Shown here piece by piece: positions 27,699-35,520 of a stretch of 64,000 nt of DNA (positions are counted from its first letter, which is position 1; each line of letters begins with the position of its first letter). Made by a program: the position numbers and the translations under genes. The stretch is from NCBI RefSeq assembly GCF_030378065.1, contig NZ_JAUCGJ010000015.1:26897-90896 (forward strand), written 5' to 3'. Under the pieces are notes generated by a model. It did no database searches. It saw only the letters and a list, made by a program, of their open reading frames with translations, and was not told where the DNA came from. The stretch is from Candidatus Venteria ishoeyi. Lineage in GTDB: Bacteria > Pseudomonadota > Gammaproteobacteria > Beggiatoales > Beggiatoaceae.

Positions 27699-28628
27699 CT
27701 AGGAGATTTGCACCACAATGGTATCGGCAATCATGTCATGCAGACACTGGCGGGAAGCCTGGAATATAAACAACACATCAATCAGATTCACAAAATCGCC
27801 CATCACTGGAATTATGCTCAGTAATATGATGGGTATGATACGCAGCCCGATAATACGGCCCAGACCACAACGATTGCCATTACTACGCACAATTTTGATA
27901 TTGAGCATGTATTTACCGATACTTTGACCATTAAGATACAATAAACGCAGGTTAATTATTATTAAGAGCAAATAACCTACACCGACAATTGCAATAGCGA
28001 TATTGACAAATACTTCTTTATCTTCACCATCCAGGTTTTCCAGCGTATTCATATCGGCGTTGCCCGTTATATACAATATGATAAAAGCCAGTAACAGCGG
28101 CACCATATAGGTCAGGGTATCCAGTAATGCCGCACCCAGGCGTTTACCACGGGTTGCCATCGGGCTGACATCAGTTTCTTCCCAGTCATCATCTACTGCG
28201 GCATCAGGTGCCTGATAAGGATTTTGCACCTCTGTCATGTCTGCTGTGCCGGTGGGTTTGTTTGTTGCTGCTGGGGTTGAGTGTGCTTTGGCTTGAGCTG
28301 TCTTGAGCTGTAATTCCTGGTCATAAGCGGTACGTTTATCATCATCGGATAACACATGCCAGGCATTACGCACTGCGCTCAATTGCGTTTGCGCTGCCTG
28401 CTTTATTTCTTCGGGCAGGGCATCGCGTGACAAACCTAACAAGTCATAATAAGTATTGTCCACCTGTCCGGCTTTTTGTTCATCATAAAGCTGGCGTTGT
28501 TCCGGGTTGGATAAAACGCCATAGGCTGTTTTGATGGCTTGTAAACGTTTTTGGGTGGCTTGTTTCAGTGTTGTCTTATTGGCTGCTGTCGCTGAAATGC
28601 CGAGTAATTGATAATAATTTTTTTTCAT
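27699..28628 (-). CDS. RDD membrane protein with two degenerate J-like repeats
   Basis: 309 residues. The first 110 contain two repeats resembling J-domain ends: YYQLLGISATA...AYGVLSNPEQRQLYDEQ and YYDLLGLSRDALPEE...AWHVLSDDDKRTAYDQE. Neither contains the HPD tripeptide needed to stimulate DnaK. A Pro/Ala/Thr-rich linker follows. Then comes an RDD domain with four hydrophobic helices (from RGKRLGAALLDTLTYMVP to HDMIADTIVVQ). It sits 2 bases upstream of the other RDD gene. The J-like part may be a scaffold or protein-binding module rather than a co-chaperone. The start gives MKKNYYQLLG, an expected J-domain N-terminus. Confidence 0.85.
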   Translation of the reverse strand: MKKNYYQLLGISATAANKTTLKQATQKRLQAIKTAYGVLSNPEQRQLYDEQKAGQVDNTYYDLLGLSRDALPEEIKQAAQTQLSAVRNAWHVLSDDDKRTAYDQELQLKTAQAKAHSTPAATNKPTGTADMTEVQNPYQAPDAAVDDDWEETDVSPMATRGKRLGAALLDTLTYMVPLLLAFIILYITGNADMNTLENLDGEDKEVFVNIAIAIVGVGYLLLIIINLRLLYLNGQSIGKYMLNIKIVRSNGNRCGLGRIIGLRIIPIILLSIIPVMGDFVNLIDVLFIFQASRQCLHDMIADTIVVQIS

Positions 28629-28955
28629 TGTATTTTACCTGAGTTCATGTGATAAAAAACTCGTGTATTGTCCCATAACACCCGCTTTGCTGCTTTTTCA
28701 CCCAGTATTTCTATAAACCGAGTCATTTTAGTTGTGCTGGCATACGCTTCATACAGCATAACAGGATAGAACTCAATGTTTAAGAAGTGCTTGCCAAACC
28801 TTTGAGTTTTGGAAACAGAACTTTTACGAATTGTACATGTTCAGCAGGCAATAGAATCCGTTATAATCAAACACTTTGTTTGATAGCGTTTCTGGTAAGA
28901 TTCACAGGCATTAATAAAATCCTCCCACATTGGAAGTATGCATAGAGATTAAATA
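28629..28955. other. 327-base divergent intergenic region
   Basis: This gap lies between the divergent RDD operon (minus) and the autotransporter gene (plus), and so should hold both promoters. The clearest signal is TATAAT at 28862-28867, overlapping the left arm of a palindrome; no convincing -35 was found. No RNA gene or conserved ORF is seen. Confidence 0.5.
28866..28884 (+). promoter_or_regulatory. operator-like palindrome overlapping a -10 element
   Basis: ATCAAAC-ACTTT-GTTTGAT is a perfect 7-base-arm palindrome. Its left arm overlaps a TATAAT (28862-28867) about 90 bases upstream of the autotransporter start. A repressor bound here would block that promoter. It could also act as a small transcript hairpin. 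Confidence 0.35.
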
Positions 28956-31376
28956 ATGGATAAAAAATATCACCTCCCCCTTTTATTCTGGCTATTGTTA
29001 CTATTCTCGACACTGACCAGTGCCGCCGATTTATCCATGAATGTTTCCACCAGTCCCGCACAGGGTGTATTACGCCAGGATTTAACTTATACCGTCACCT
29101 TGTTTCCGGTGCGGGTGGGGGATTCCAAAGTGGTGAATGATGTTGTTTTGACTTATGGCCTGCCACCTGATTTTACGCTGATTTCTGCCACACCATCACA
29201 AGGCACCTGTACCAGCGGGGATATTGTGGAATGTGAAGTTGGGGATTTAAGCGACAGTCAGAATATCGTGTTTGTGGTACAGCCCCAGCAGACCGGCAGT
29301 GTCACCAGCAGTTTTTTTGCTTCGGGTTTAAGCCTGGATAGCATCAGCGGTGATGTGACAACCAGTAAAAGCAGCGTAAGTGTTACCACCGCAGTCAGTG
29401 ACCCGCCACCGATAGAAATTGCTTTTACCGCCACAGAATATAGCGTCAGTGAAGATGGCAGTCTGGCAAGCATTACCGTCAGCCGCAGCGGCACGGATGA
29501 GCGCGCAATCAGTGTTGATTTTCGCAGTGAAGACGGTACTGCCGTATCCGGGCAGGATTATGATGCCGCCACAGGTACTTTGGCGTGGACCCAAGGCGAT
29601 CTCAGCGACAAAAGTTTTAGTGTGCGTTTAATCGATGACAAAGAAGCGGAACGTAATGAAACCATTAATCTGATTTTGGAAAACCCGGTGGATGCCGACT
29701 TAGGACAGGCTAATGCAGTATTGACCATTGTCGATGATGAAACCACCGGGCAGATTGAGTTCAGCAGCGTTAGTTACCGGGTGTCCGAAGATACGGGCAG
29801 CGCAACCATCACCGTGGTGCGTAACGGCGGTTCGGATACCGCGATTACCGTTAATTACAGCACCAGCAACAGCAGCGCCATTGCCGGAGAGGATTATACC
29901 ACTGCGCAAGGCTCCTTGTTCTGGAGTCATGGCGATAGGGTTGCAAAAACCTTTGCAGTGGATATTATCAATAATCCGGTGATTGAAGGCGACCGTGCCT
30001 TAACCCTGATATTAAGCGCGGCTGATGATGCGATTTTAGGCCAGCGCACGGCAACCCTGACCATTGTTGATGAGTTCAGCGAAGAAGATGCCGTTGCAGC
30101 TTTGGAGTCGGCAGCGCGCAATCCAACCCAATTGGCGATGGCTGGCCCGATTGGCAAGCTTTGTCAGTCGCGGCAGGCGGGTACGGATTTACAGGCGCTG
30201 TGCCGGGAATTGATCTTAAATGCAGGCAGCAACCCCAGCGCGGTGGCGAATGCCCTGCAACAATGGGCACCGGAAGAATACGCCACGCCGGGACGCATGG
30301 CAGTGGAATTTTCTTCCCGTCAGTTTCGTAATATCAGCAGTCGTTTAATGGCACTGCGTGGTGGTGCGGCAGGGGCTGAGGTGAATCTGGAAGATCTCAG
30401 TATCGACGTGCAGGGTACGCCCTTGCCAAACAGTCTGGGCGAGCCGGTTTCCGGGCAGGAAAAACCCGGCAGTCTGCCACCTGCGGTTGCGCATAAATAC
30501 GGTTTGAATGAATTAGGCGTGTTTGTCAGTGGTAATGCCAGTTTTGGTTCCCGCGATGCCAGTGATAAGGAATCAGGTTTTGATTTTGAAAGTCAGGGCA
30601 TGACTTTGGGTTTGGATTACCGGGTCAAAGACAGTTTTATTTTTGGTGCAGCCCTGGGTTATGGCAAGGCTAAATCTGACTTTAATCAAGGTGGCGAGAT
30701 TAAAGCGGATGCAGTGACCACTTCTTTTTATACAACATTTTATAAGCCTAAAAAGTTTTATCTGGATGCCATTTTCAGCTTGAGTAAAAACAGCTACGAT
30801 ACGCGCCGTAATATTATTTACCAAGTGGCAGACACCCAGGTTAATCAGGCGGCTTTTGCCAGTCCTGATGGCAACGCCACAGCTTTCAGTCTCAGCGGCG
30901 GCTATTTCTTTGTCTATGATACGCTTAACCTGATACCCACGGCACGCTTTGATTATATCCATTCAGAAATGGACAGTTTTCAGGAAAACATGAAATATAC
31001 CAGTGCCACGGGCTATCAACTGGGTTTGAATATGGACAGTCAGAGTGTACGTTCCATGACCTTATCCTTAGGCGCTATCGCCAGTTATGAAATGGAACTG
31101 GAATGGGCTACACTGCTGCCTGAATTGCGTTTGGATGTGATACATGAGTTTGAAAACCGCTCACACTTAATCAGTGGGCGTTTTATCCATGATGGTAGTG
31201 GGCAACGCTTTTATCTGCCTACCGATAATCCCGATAAAGATTATCTCAGTCTGGCATTTTCCACGGATGTGGAATATGGTGAGGGGCAGATGTTTTATGT
31301 CAGCTATCAAACACTGCTGGGTTTAAACGGCATCACCCACCATTCCATTATGGGCGGCGTTAAGCTGGAGTATTAA
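28956..31376 (+). CDS. autotransporter with DUF11-like and Calx-beta domains
   Basis: 806 residues: signal peptide (about 1-24, ending TSAADL), a DUF11-like Ig domain (about 25-145), two Calx-beta domains (about 150-260 and 265-370, with SVSEDGSLASITVSRSG, RVSEDTGSATITVVRNG and ENPVDADLGQANAVLTIVDDE), a linker, then an autotransporter beta-barrel of about 280 residues ending in HSIMGGVKLEY with the expected terminal aromatic residue. The barrel would export the Calx-beta passenger to the cell surface by type V secretion. Calx-beta domains often bind calcium and occur in adhesins, so an adhesive role is likely. A hairpin follows the stop. Confidence 0.92.
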   Translation: MDKKYHLPLLFWLLLLFSTLTSAADLSMNVSTSPAQGVLRQDLTYTVTLFPVRVGDSKVVNDVVLTYGLPPDFTLISATPSQGTCTSGDIVECEVGDLSDSQNIVFVVQPQQTGSVTSSFFASGLSLDSISGDVTTSKSSVSVTTAVSDPPPIEIAFTATEYSVSEDGSLASITVSRSGTDERAISVDFRSEDGTAVSGQDYDAATGTLAWTQGDLSDKSFSVRLIDDKEAERNETINLILENPVDADLGQANAVLTIVDDETTGQIEFSSVSYRVSEDTGSATITVVRNGGSDTAITVNYSTSNSSAIAGEDYTTAQGSLFWSHGDRVAKTFAVDIINNPVIEGDRALTLILSAADDAILGQRTATLTIVDEFSEEDAVAALESAARNPTQLAMAGPIGKLCQSRQAGTDLQALCRELILNAGSNPSAVANALQQWAPEEYATPGRMAVEFSSRQFRNISSRLMALRGGAAGAEVNLEDLSIDVQGTPLPNSLGEPVSGQEKPGSLPPAVAHKYGLNELGVFVSGNASFGSRDASDKESGFDFESQGMTLGLDYRVKDSFIFGAALGYGKAKSDFNQGGEIKADAVTTSFYTTFYKPKKFYLDAIFSLSKNSYDTRRNIIYQVADTQVNQAAFASPDGNATAFSLSGGYFFVYDTLNLIPTARFDYIHSEMDSFQENMKYTSATGYQLGLNMDSQSVRSMTLSLGAIASYEMELEWATLLPELRLDVIHEFENRSHLISGRFIHDGSGQRFYLPTDNPDKDYLSLAFSTDVEYGEGQMFYVSYQTLLGLNGITHHSIMGGVKLEY

Positions 31377-31392
31377 GGTTAATTGATGTTAC

Positions 31393-31439
31393 GCAAAGGC
31401 TGAGTTTTTATGCTTTGGGCATAAAAAAGAAGCCTTTGC
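31393..31439 (+). terminator. nested hairpin after the autotransporter gene
   Basis: GCAAAGGCT (31393-31401) pairs with AGCCTTTGC (31431-31439), and inside them TTTTTATGC pairs with GCATAAAAA around a TTTG loop. It begins 17 bases after the stop codon. The tail after the outer stem is not T-rich; the inner stem is followed by purines on this strand. Confidence 0.55.
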
Positions 31440-31464
31440 TTCACACTGAGTTTTATCTGAAAAT

Positions 31465-34400
31465 ATGTGGCAATTACTTTGCAGGTTTAACCCGTTACGC
31501 CTAATACCTTCCGGTAAGGCGTCTTTGCGCACCCTGCTGATTGTGCCCTTTATGCTACAGATTTTTGTTGCCGTGGGTTTAACCGGGGCAATTGCTTTTT
31601 TTAATGGGCAAAAGGCAGTTAATGATCTGGCAGGCCAGTTGCGCAATGAAGTGACTGCCAGAATCCAGGAACGCTTGCAGGCTTATCTCAGCATTCCACA
31701 CAAAGTGAATGAGCTTAATAGCAATGCTTTGAGTTTGAAGGAAATTGATTTGCATAATGCTGAAGAGGACAGTCGGCATTTTTATCAACAGGTCAAAACC
31801 TTTAAGCTGATCAGCCATAGTTATGTTGCCACCCCTGCGGGAGGATATTTTGGCGCAAAGCGTCTGAGTGATGATAGCTACCAGGTGATGCGCCGGGTTA
31901 ATGGTGATAATCTCTATTTCTCGGTGGATGCGCAGGGGTTTCCTGTCAGTCAGGTTAAAATAGCCAAAAATTATGATCCACGCCTGCGCCCCTGGTATCA
32001 GGCTGCTGTACAAAAACAGCAGGCAACCTGGAGCGCGGTATATCCTGATTTCACCACCAACAGCCTGGCAATCACCGCCGCTTCCCCCTTGTATCAGGAT
32101 AATAAAAATTTAAAAGCAGTCTTAGGCGCTTCTTTTATTTTGTCTTGGATGGATGATTTCTTAAGCAGTCTGCGCATCGGCAAAACCGGGCAGACCTTTA
32201 TCATGGACAGGAATGGCCTGTTAATCGCCAGTTCCAGTCACGCGCCGGTATTAAAAAAACAAACTGATAAAAGTCAATCAGTGCGTATTCCCGCCAATGA
32301 AAGCAGTAATGCCAGAATTCGTCACGCCACGCAAGCGGTACAACAGTATTTTGGTGATTTAAGTCACATCAGCACCAGCCAGAGCCTGGATTTTGTCTTA
32401 AATAATGATAAACAGTTTTTACAAATTACCCCCTTGCGTGATCGGCATGGTCTGGACTGGCTGATTCTGGTCATCGTACCGGAATCCGACTTTATGGAAC
32501 GCATCAACATGATCTCGGTGGCAACCTTCTGGTTATCCGTGGTTGCGTTGGTCTTGGGTTTATTAGGTGGCCTGCTGACCTCGCATTGGGTCATCCGTCC
32601 CATACAGCATCTTAATAATGCAGCAAAATCCCTGGCTCTGGGACGCTGGGATCAAGTTGTGGAAGCGCGTCGTAAAGATGAACTGGGTGAATTGGCGCGC
32701 TCATTTAACAGCATGGCGGAACAACTCAAAGAAAGTTTTGCTACGCTGGAAACTAAAAATGCTGACTTACGCAAACTCGATACCCTCAAAGATGAGTTTT
32801 TAGCCAATACTTCGCATGAACTGCGTACGCCACTAAATGGTATTGTGGGCATTGCAGAATCCATGTGTGATGGCGCGGTTGGCTCCATCAGCGAATCCCA
32901 ACGCAAAAACTTATTAATGGTTGCGCAAAGTGGACACCGTTTGACCAATCTGGTGAATGATATTCTCGATTTTTCCAAGCTCAAGCATAAAAACATTAAT
33001 CTGCAACTGAAATCCGTGGGGATGCGGGAAGTGGTTGAAGTGGTATTGATGTTCAGCCAAACCTTGGTTGGACAAAAAGCGGTTAAACTTATTAATCATA
33101 TCCCACAAAACTTACCCCCTGTGCTGGCCGATGAAAACCGCTTACAACAAATTCTGCACAATCTGGTGGGGAATGCGATTAAATTTACCGAAAGCGGTAA
33201 AATTGAGATCTTTGCTGAATATCAGACTACAGCAAAACCACCACGATTATTAATCCGCATCCGTGATACGGGTATCGGGATTTCCGCAGAAAAGCTGGGG
33301 CAGATTTTTGACTCTTTTGAGCAGGTAGATGGCTCCAATGCGCGGCAATATGGTGGTACGGGTCTGGGTTTAACCGTGACCAAACAACTGGTGGAATTGC
33401 ACCAGGGGCAAATCACCGTGACCTCGCAACCCAATCAAGGTTCAGAGTTCAGCTTTACCCTGCCGGTGGTAGAGGATGAAAAAACGCCAACGGCGGACTT
33501 ATCCAATATATCACCCCACATGTCAACTCGGATGCCCTTACACGAAACCCAGATAAAAACGGCATCTGTGCCTGATGCCAATGAACAAATACAACAAGCG
33601 GGTGCTAAATCGAGTCATCAAAAAAGTTTAATTCATCCCAATCCTGATCAATTTACTATTTTGATTGTTGATGATGAACCGATTAATTTGCAAGTGCTGG
33701 TCAATCATCTGTCCTTACAAAACTACGCCGTGGTTGAAGCCAATGACGGCCTGGAAGCCTTGCAACTGGTTGAAGAAGGATTAAAACCACATCTGGTATT
33801 GCTTGATATCATGATGCCGCGCATGACCGGTTATGAAGTCTGCCGCCGCCTGCGCGAGTATTTCCCCGCCAATGAATTGCCTATTTTGCTGCTCACGGCA
33901 AAAACCCAGGTATCCAATTTAATCGAAGGGCTGGATGCTGGCGCTAACGATTATCTGACCAAACCCGTCTCCAAAAACGAACTGCTGGCACGGATTAAAA
34001 CCCATTTGCAACTGAGTAATCTCAATATTGCTTACGGACGTTTTGTACCGCATGAATTTATTCAGCTCATGGATAAACAAAGTGTGGTGGATGTTAAACT
34101 CGGTGATCATATTGAACGTAATATGACTATTTTATTTTCTGATATTCGCGGTTTCACCACCATATCAGAAGCCATGACACCACAGGAAAATTTTGATTTT
34201 ATCAATGCCTATCTCAGTCGCATGGAACCAATTATCAGTAAATATGAAGGCTTTATTGATAAATATATTGGTGATGCGATCATGGCTTTATTCCCCGGCA
34301 GCGTGGACTCGGCGGTACAGGCAGGGGTTGATATGCTGATTCGTCTGGTTGAATATAACACCTCACGTGGTCGTCCAGGCCGCCCTAATCTGAAAATCGG

Positions 34401-34884
34401 CATCGGCATCCACTTTGGCTCACTGATGCTGGGCACGGTGGGCGGTAAAAACCGCATGGACGGCACGGTGATTGCTGATGCAGTGAATCTGGCTTCACGC
34501 ACTGAAGGGTTGACCAAAAGTTATGGCACGGCGCTGTTGATCACAGAGCAAACCTATCAAAACATGCGTCATCCAGAGCAGTTTTTGACGCGCATGGTAG
34601 ATAGGGTGCGGGTTAAGGGTAAAACTGAAGCCGTCACAGTATATGAAGTGTTTGATGCCGATGAAGCAAAAGAACGGCAATTAAAATTAAAGACACTGGA
34701 CATTTTTTCAGAAGGCTTCCATCATTACCACGACATGCGAATTACAGCCGCACAAGCTTGTTTTCAACAGGTGCTGGAACAAAATCCACAAGACAGTGTT
34801 GTTGAAGTCTATTTGCAACGCTGTCAGCAAGTGTTAGAAGGCGAGCTGGAAATTGTTGAAGAACCACAAACCAAGGAGTTTTAA
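31465..34884 (+). CDS. hybrid histidine kinase-receiver-adenylate cyclase fusion
   Basis: 1139 residues: membrane helix (about 25-47), dCACHE-type periplasmic sensor (about 50-340, with DPRLRPWYQAA and the repeat pattern GQTFIMDRNGLLIASSS), second helix (about 350-375), HAMP, HisKA with H451 ([16 protein letters not shown]), HATPase_c (NLVGNAIKFT, GTGLGLTVT), receiver with D781 (LLDIMMPRMTG), then a class III nucleotidyl cyclase. The metal aspartates are D893 (LFSDIRGFT) and D937 (KYIGDAIMAL). The DKYIGD and ADAVNLASR motifs fit adenylate rather than guanylate cyclase. It senses a small extracellular ligand and probably makes cAMP under phospho-control. A lectin-like gene follows after 2 bases. 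Confidence 0.94.
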   Translation: MWQLLCRFNPLRLIPSGKASLRTLLIVPFMLQIFVAVGLTGAIAFFNGQKAVNDLAGQLRNEVTARIQERLQAYLSIPHKVNELNSNALSLKEIDLHNAEEDSRHFYQQVKTFKLISHSYVATPAGGYFGAKRLSDDSYQVMRRVNGDNLYFSVDAQGFPVSQVKIAKNYDPRLRPWYQAAVQKQQATWSAVYPDFTTNSLAITAASPLYQDNKNLKAVLGASFILSWMDDFLSSLRIGKTGQTFIMDRNGLLIASSSHAPVLKKQTDKSQSVRIPANESSNARIRHATQAVQQYFGDLSHISTSQSLDFVLNNDKQFLQITPLRDRHGLDWLILVIVPESDFMERINMISVATFWLSVVALVLGLLGGLLTSHWVIRPIQHLNNAAKSLALGRWDQVVEARRKDELGELARSFNSMAEQLKESFATLETKNADLRKLDTLKDEFLANTSHELRTPLNGIVGIAESMCDGAVGSISESQRKNLLMVAQSGHRLTNLVNDILDFSKLKHKNINLQLKSVGMREVVEVVLMFSQTLVGQKAVKLINHIPQNLPPVLADENRLQQILHNLVGNAIKFTESGKIEIFAEYQTTAKPPRLLIRIRDTGIGISAEKLGQIFDSFEQVDGSNARQYGGTGLGLTVTKQLVELHQGQITVTSQPNQGSEFSFTLPVVEDEKTPTADLSNISPHMSTRMPLHETQIKTASVPDANEQIQQAGAKSSHQKSLIHPNPDQFTILIVDDEPINLQVLVNHLSLQNYAVVEANDGLEALQLVEEGLKPHLVLLDIMMPRMTGYEVCRRLREYFPANELPILLLTAKTQVSNLIEGLDAGANDYLTKPVSKNELLARIKTHLQLSNLNIAYGRFVPHEFIQLMDKQSVVDVKLGDHIERNMTILFSDIRGFTTISEAMTPQENFDFINAYLSRMEPIISKYEGFIDKYIGDAIMALFPGSVDSAVQAGVDMLIRLVEYNTSRGRPGRPNLKIGIGIHFGSLMLGTVGGKNRMDGTVIADAVNLASRTEGLTKSYGTALLITEQTYQNMRHPEQFLTRMVDRVRVKGKTEAVTVYEVFDADEAKERQLKLKTLDIFSEGFHHYHDMRITAAQACFQQVLEQNPQDSVVEVYLQRCQQVLEGELEIVEEPQTKEF

Positions 34885-34886
34885 TC

Positions 34887-35420
34887 ATGTTGAAACCAAT
34901 TTTATTAACCGTCTGCTTATTAGGCGTCAGCAGTTTAGCGATGTCCGTTTCCGCGGATTTGCCCGATGCCAATAAAATGGAAGCCTTGCAAAAGGCACTT
35001 AAAAACAAAGTCAATGAGTACAAATTACTGGTGAATGTAAAGGGGCGTTGCCTGGAATCACCACCGGATCAAGCTAAAAACAACGGTGGCAAAATTCAGT
35101 TATGGGATTGCAATAACAGCAAATACCAACGCTGGAAACTCGACAGCCAGCAACGCCTGGTCAACACCAGTGGCAAATGCCTGGATATTGCTGGCCCGGA
35201 TCTGCATAAAAACGGTGGCAGCATCGGTTTATGGGAATGTAATAACGCACCCAATCAGAAATGGACGCTGGATAAGGGTCGCCTGCGCAGCGTTGGCGGC
35301 AAATGTCTTGATATTCCCGGTGAAGCCAACTGGAACCGTAACGGGATGCACCTGCATATCTGGGATTGTAATACCGCGCCAAATCAACGCTGGGATCATA
35401 AGTTGTGGTGGGGTAAATAA
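34887..35420 (+). CDS. exported ricin-type beta-trefoil lectin
   Basis: 177 residues. A signal peptide (about 1-24, ending SVSAD) is followed by a short helical stretch and a ricin-B/beta-trefoil domain with three QxW-type repeats: LWDCNNSKYQRWKL, LWECNNAPNQKWTL and IWDCNTAPNQRWDH. Each repeat carries paired cysteines (GRCLES, GKCLDI). It likely binds sugars, outside the cell or in the periplasm. AAGGAG precedes the ATG, which is only 2 bases after the stop of the cyclase gene. The two are therefore co-transcribed. The lectin might present a carbohydrate ligand to the CACHE sensor, but this is inference from gene order. Confidence 0.9.
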   Translation: MLKPILLTVCLLGVSSLAMSVSADLPDANKMEALQKALKNKVNEYKLLVNVKGRCLESPPDQAKNNGGKIQLWDCNNSKYQRWKLDSQQRLVNTSGKCLDIAGPDLHKNGGSIGLWECNNAPNQKWTLDKGRLRSVGGKCLDIPGEANWNRNGMHLHIWDCNTAPNQRWDHKLWWGK

Positions 35421-35453
35421 CCCCCCGTTATCCTTAATCTGAAAATTTTACCT

Positions 35454-35501
35454 CATTACCATGCTCTGCATGGTAATGACAACAGTATCCGCTCTGCGGA
35501 T
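35454..35501 (+). repeat. double hairpin with shared CTCTG loops
   Basis: The first stem CATTACCATG/CATGGTAATG (35454-35463, 35469-35478) encloses CTCTG. The second stem ATCCG/CGGAT (35487-35491, 35497-35501) encloses the same CTCTG. Stems differ while the loops are constant. The pair lies between the lectin and DUF1800 genes, 20 bases before the GTG start. Its layout matches a dispersed double-hairpin repeat type that I recall from many bacterial genomes, with variable stems. Confidence 0.55.
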
Positions 35502-35520
35502 TCCTTACCAGGAGAAGCCA

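Noticed and set aside
35461..35520. Upstream ATG start for the DUF1800 gene
   Set aside because: That ATG lies within the first CTCTG hairpin, and the extra 20 residues would mask the signal peptide; GTG at 35521 has AGGAGA in the right place.
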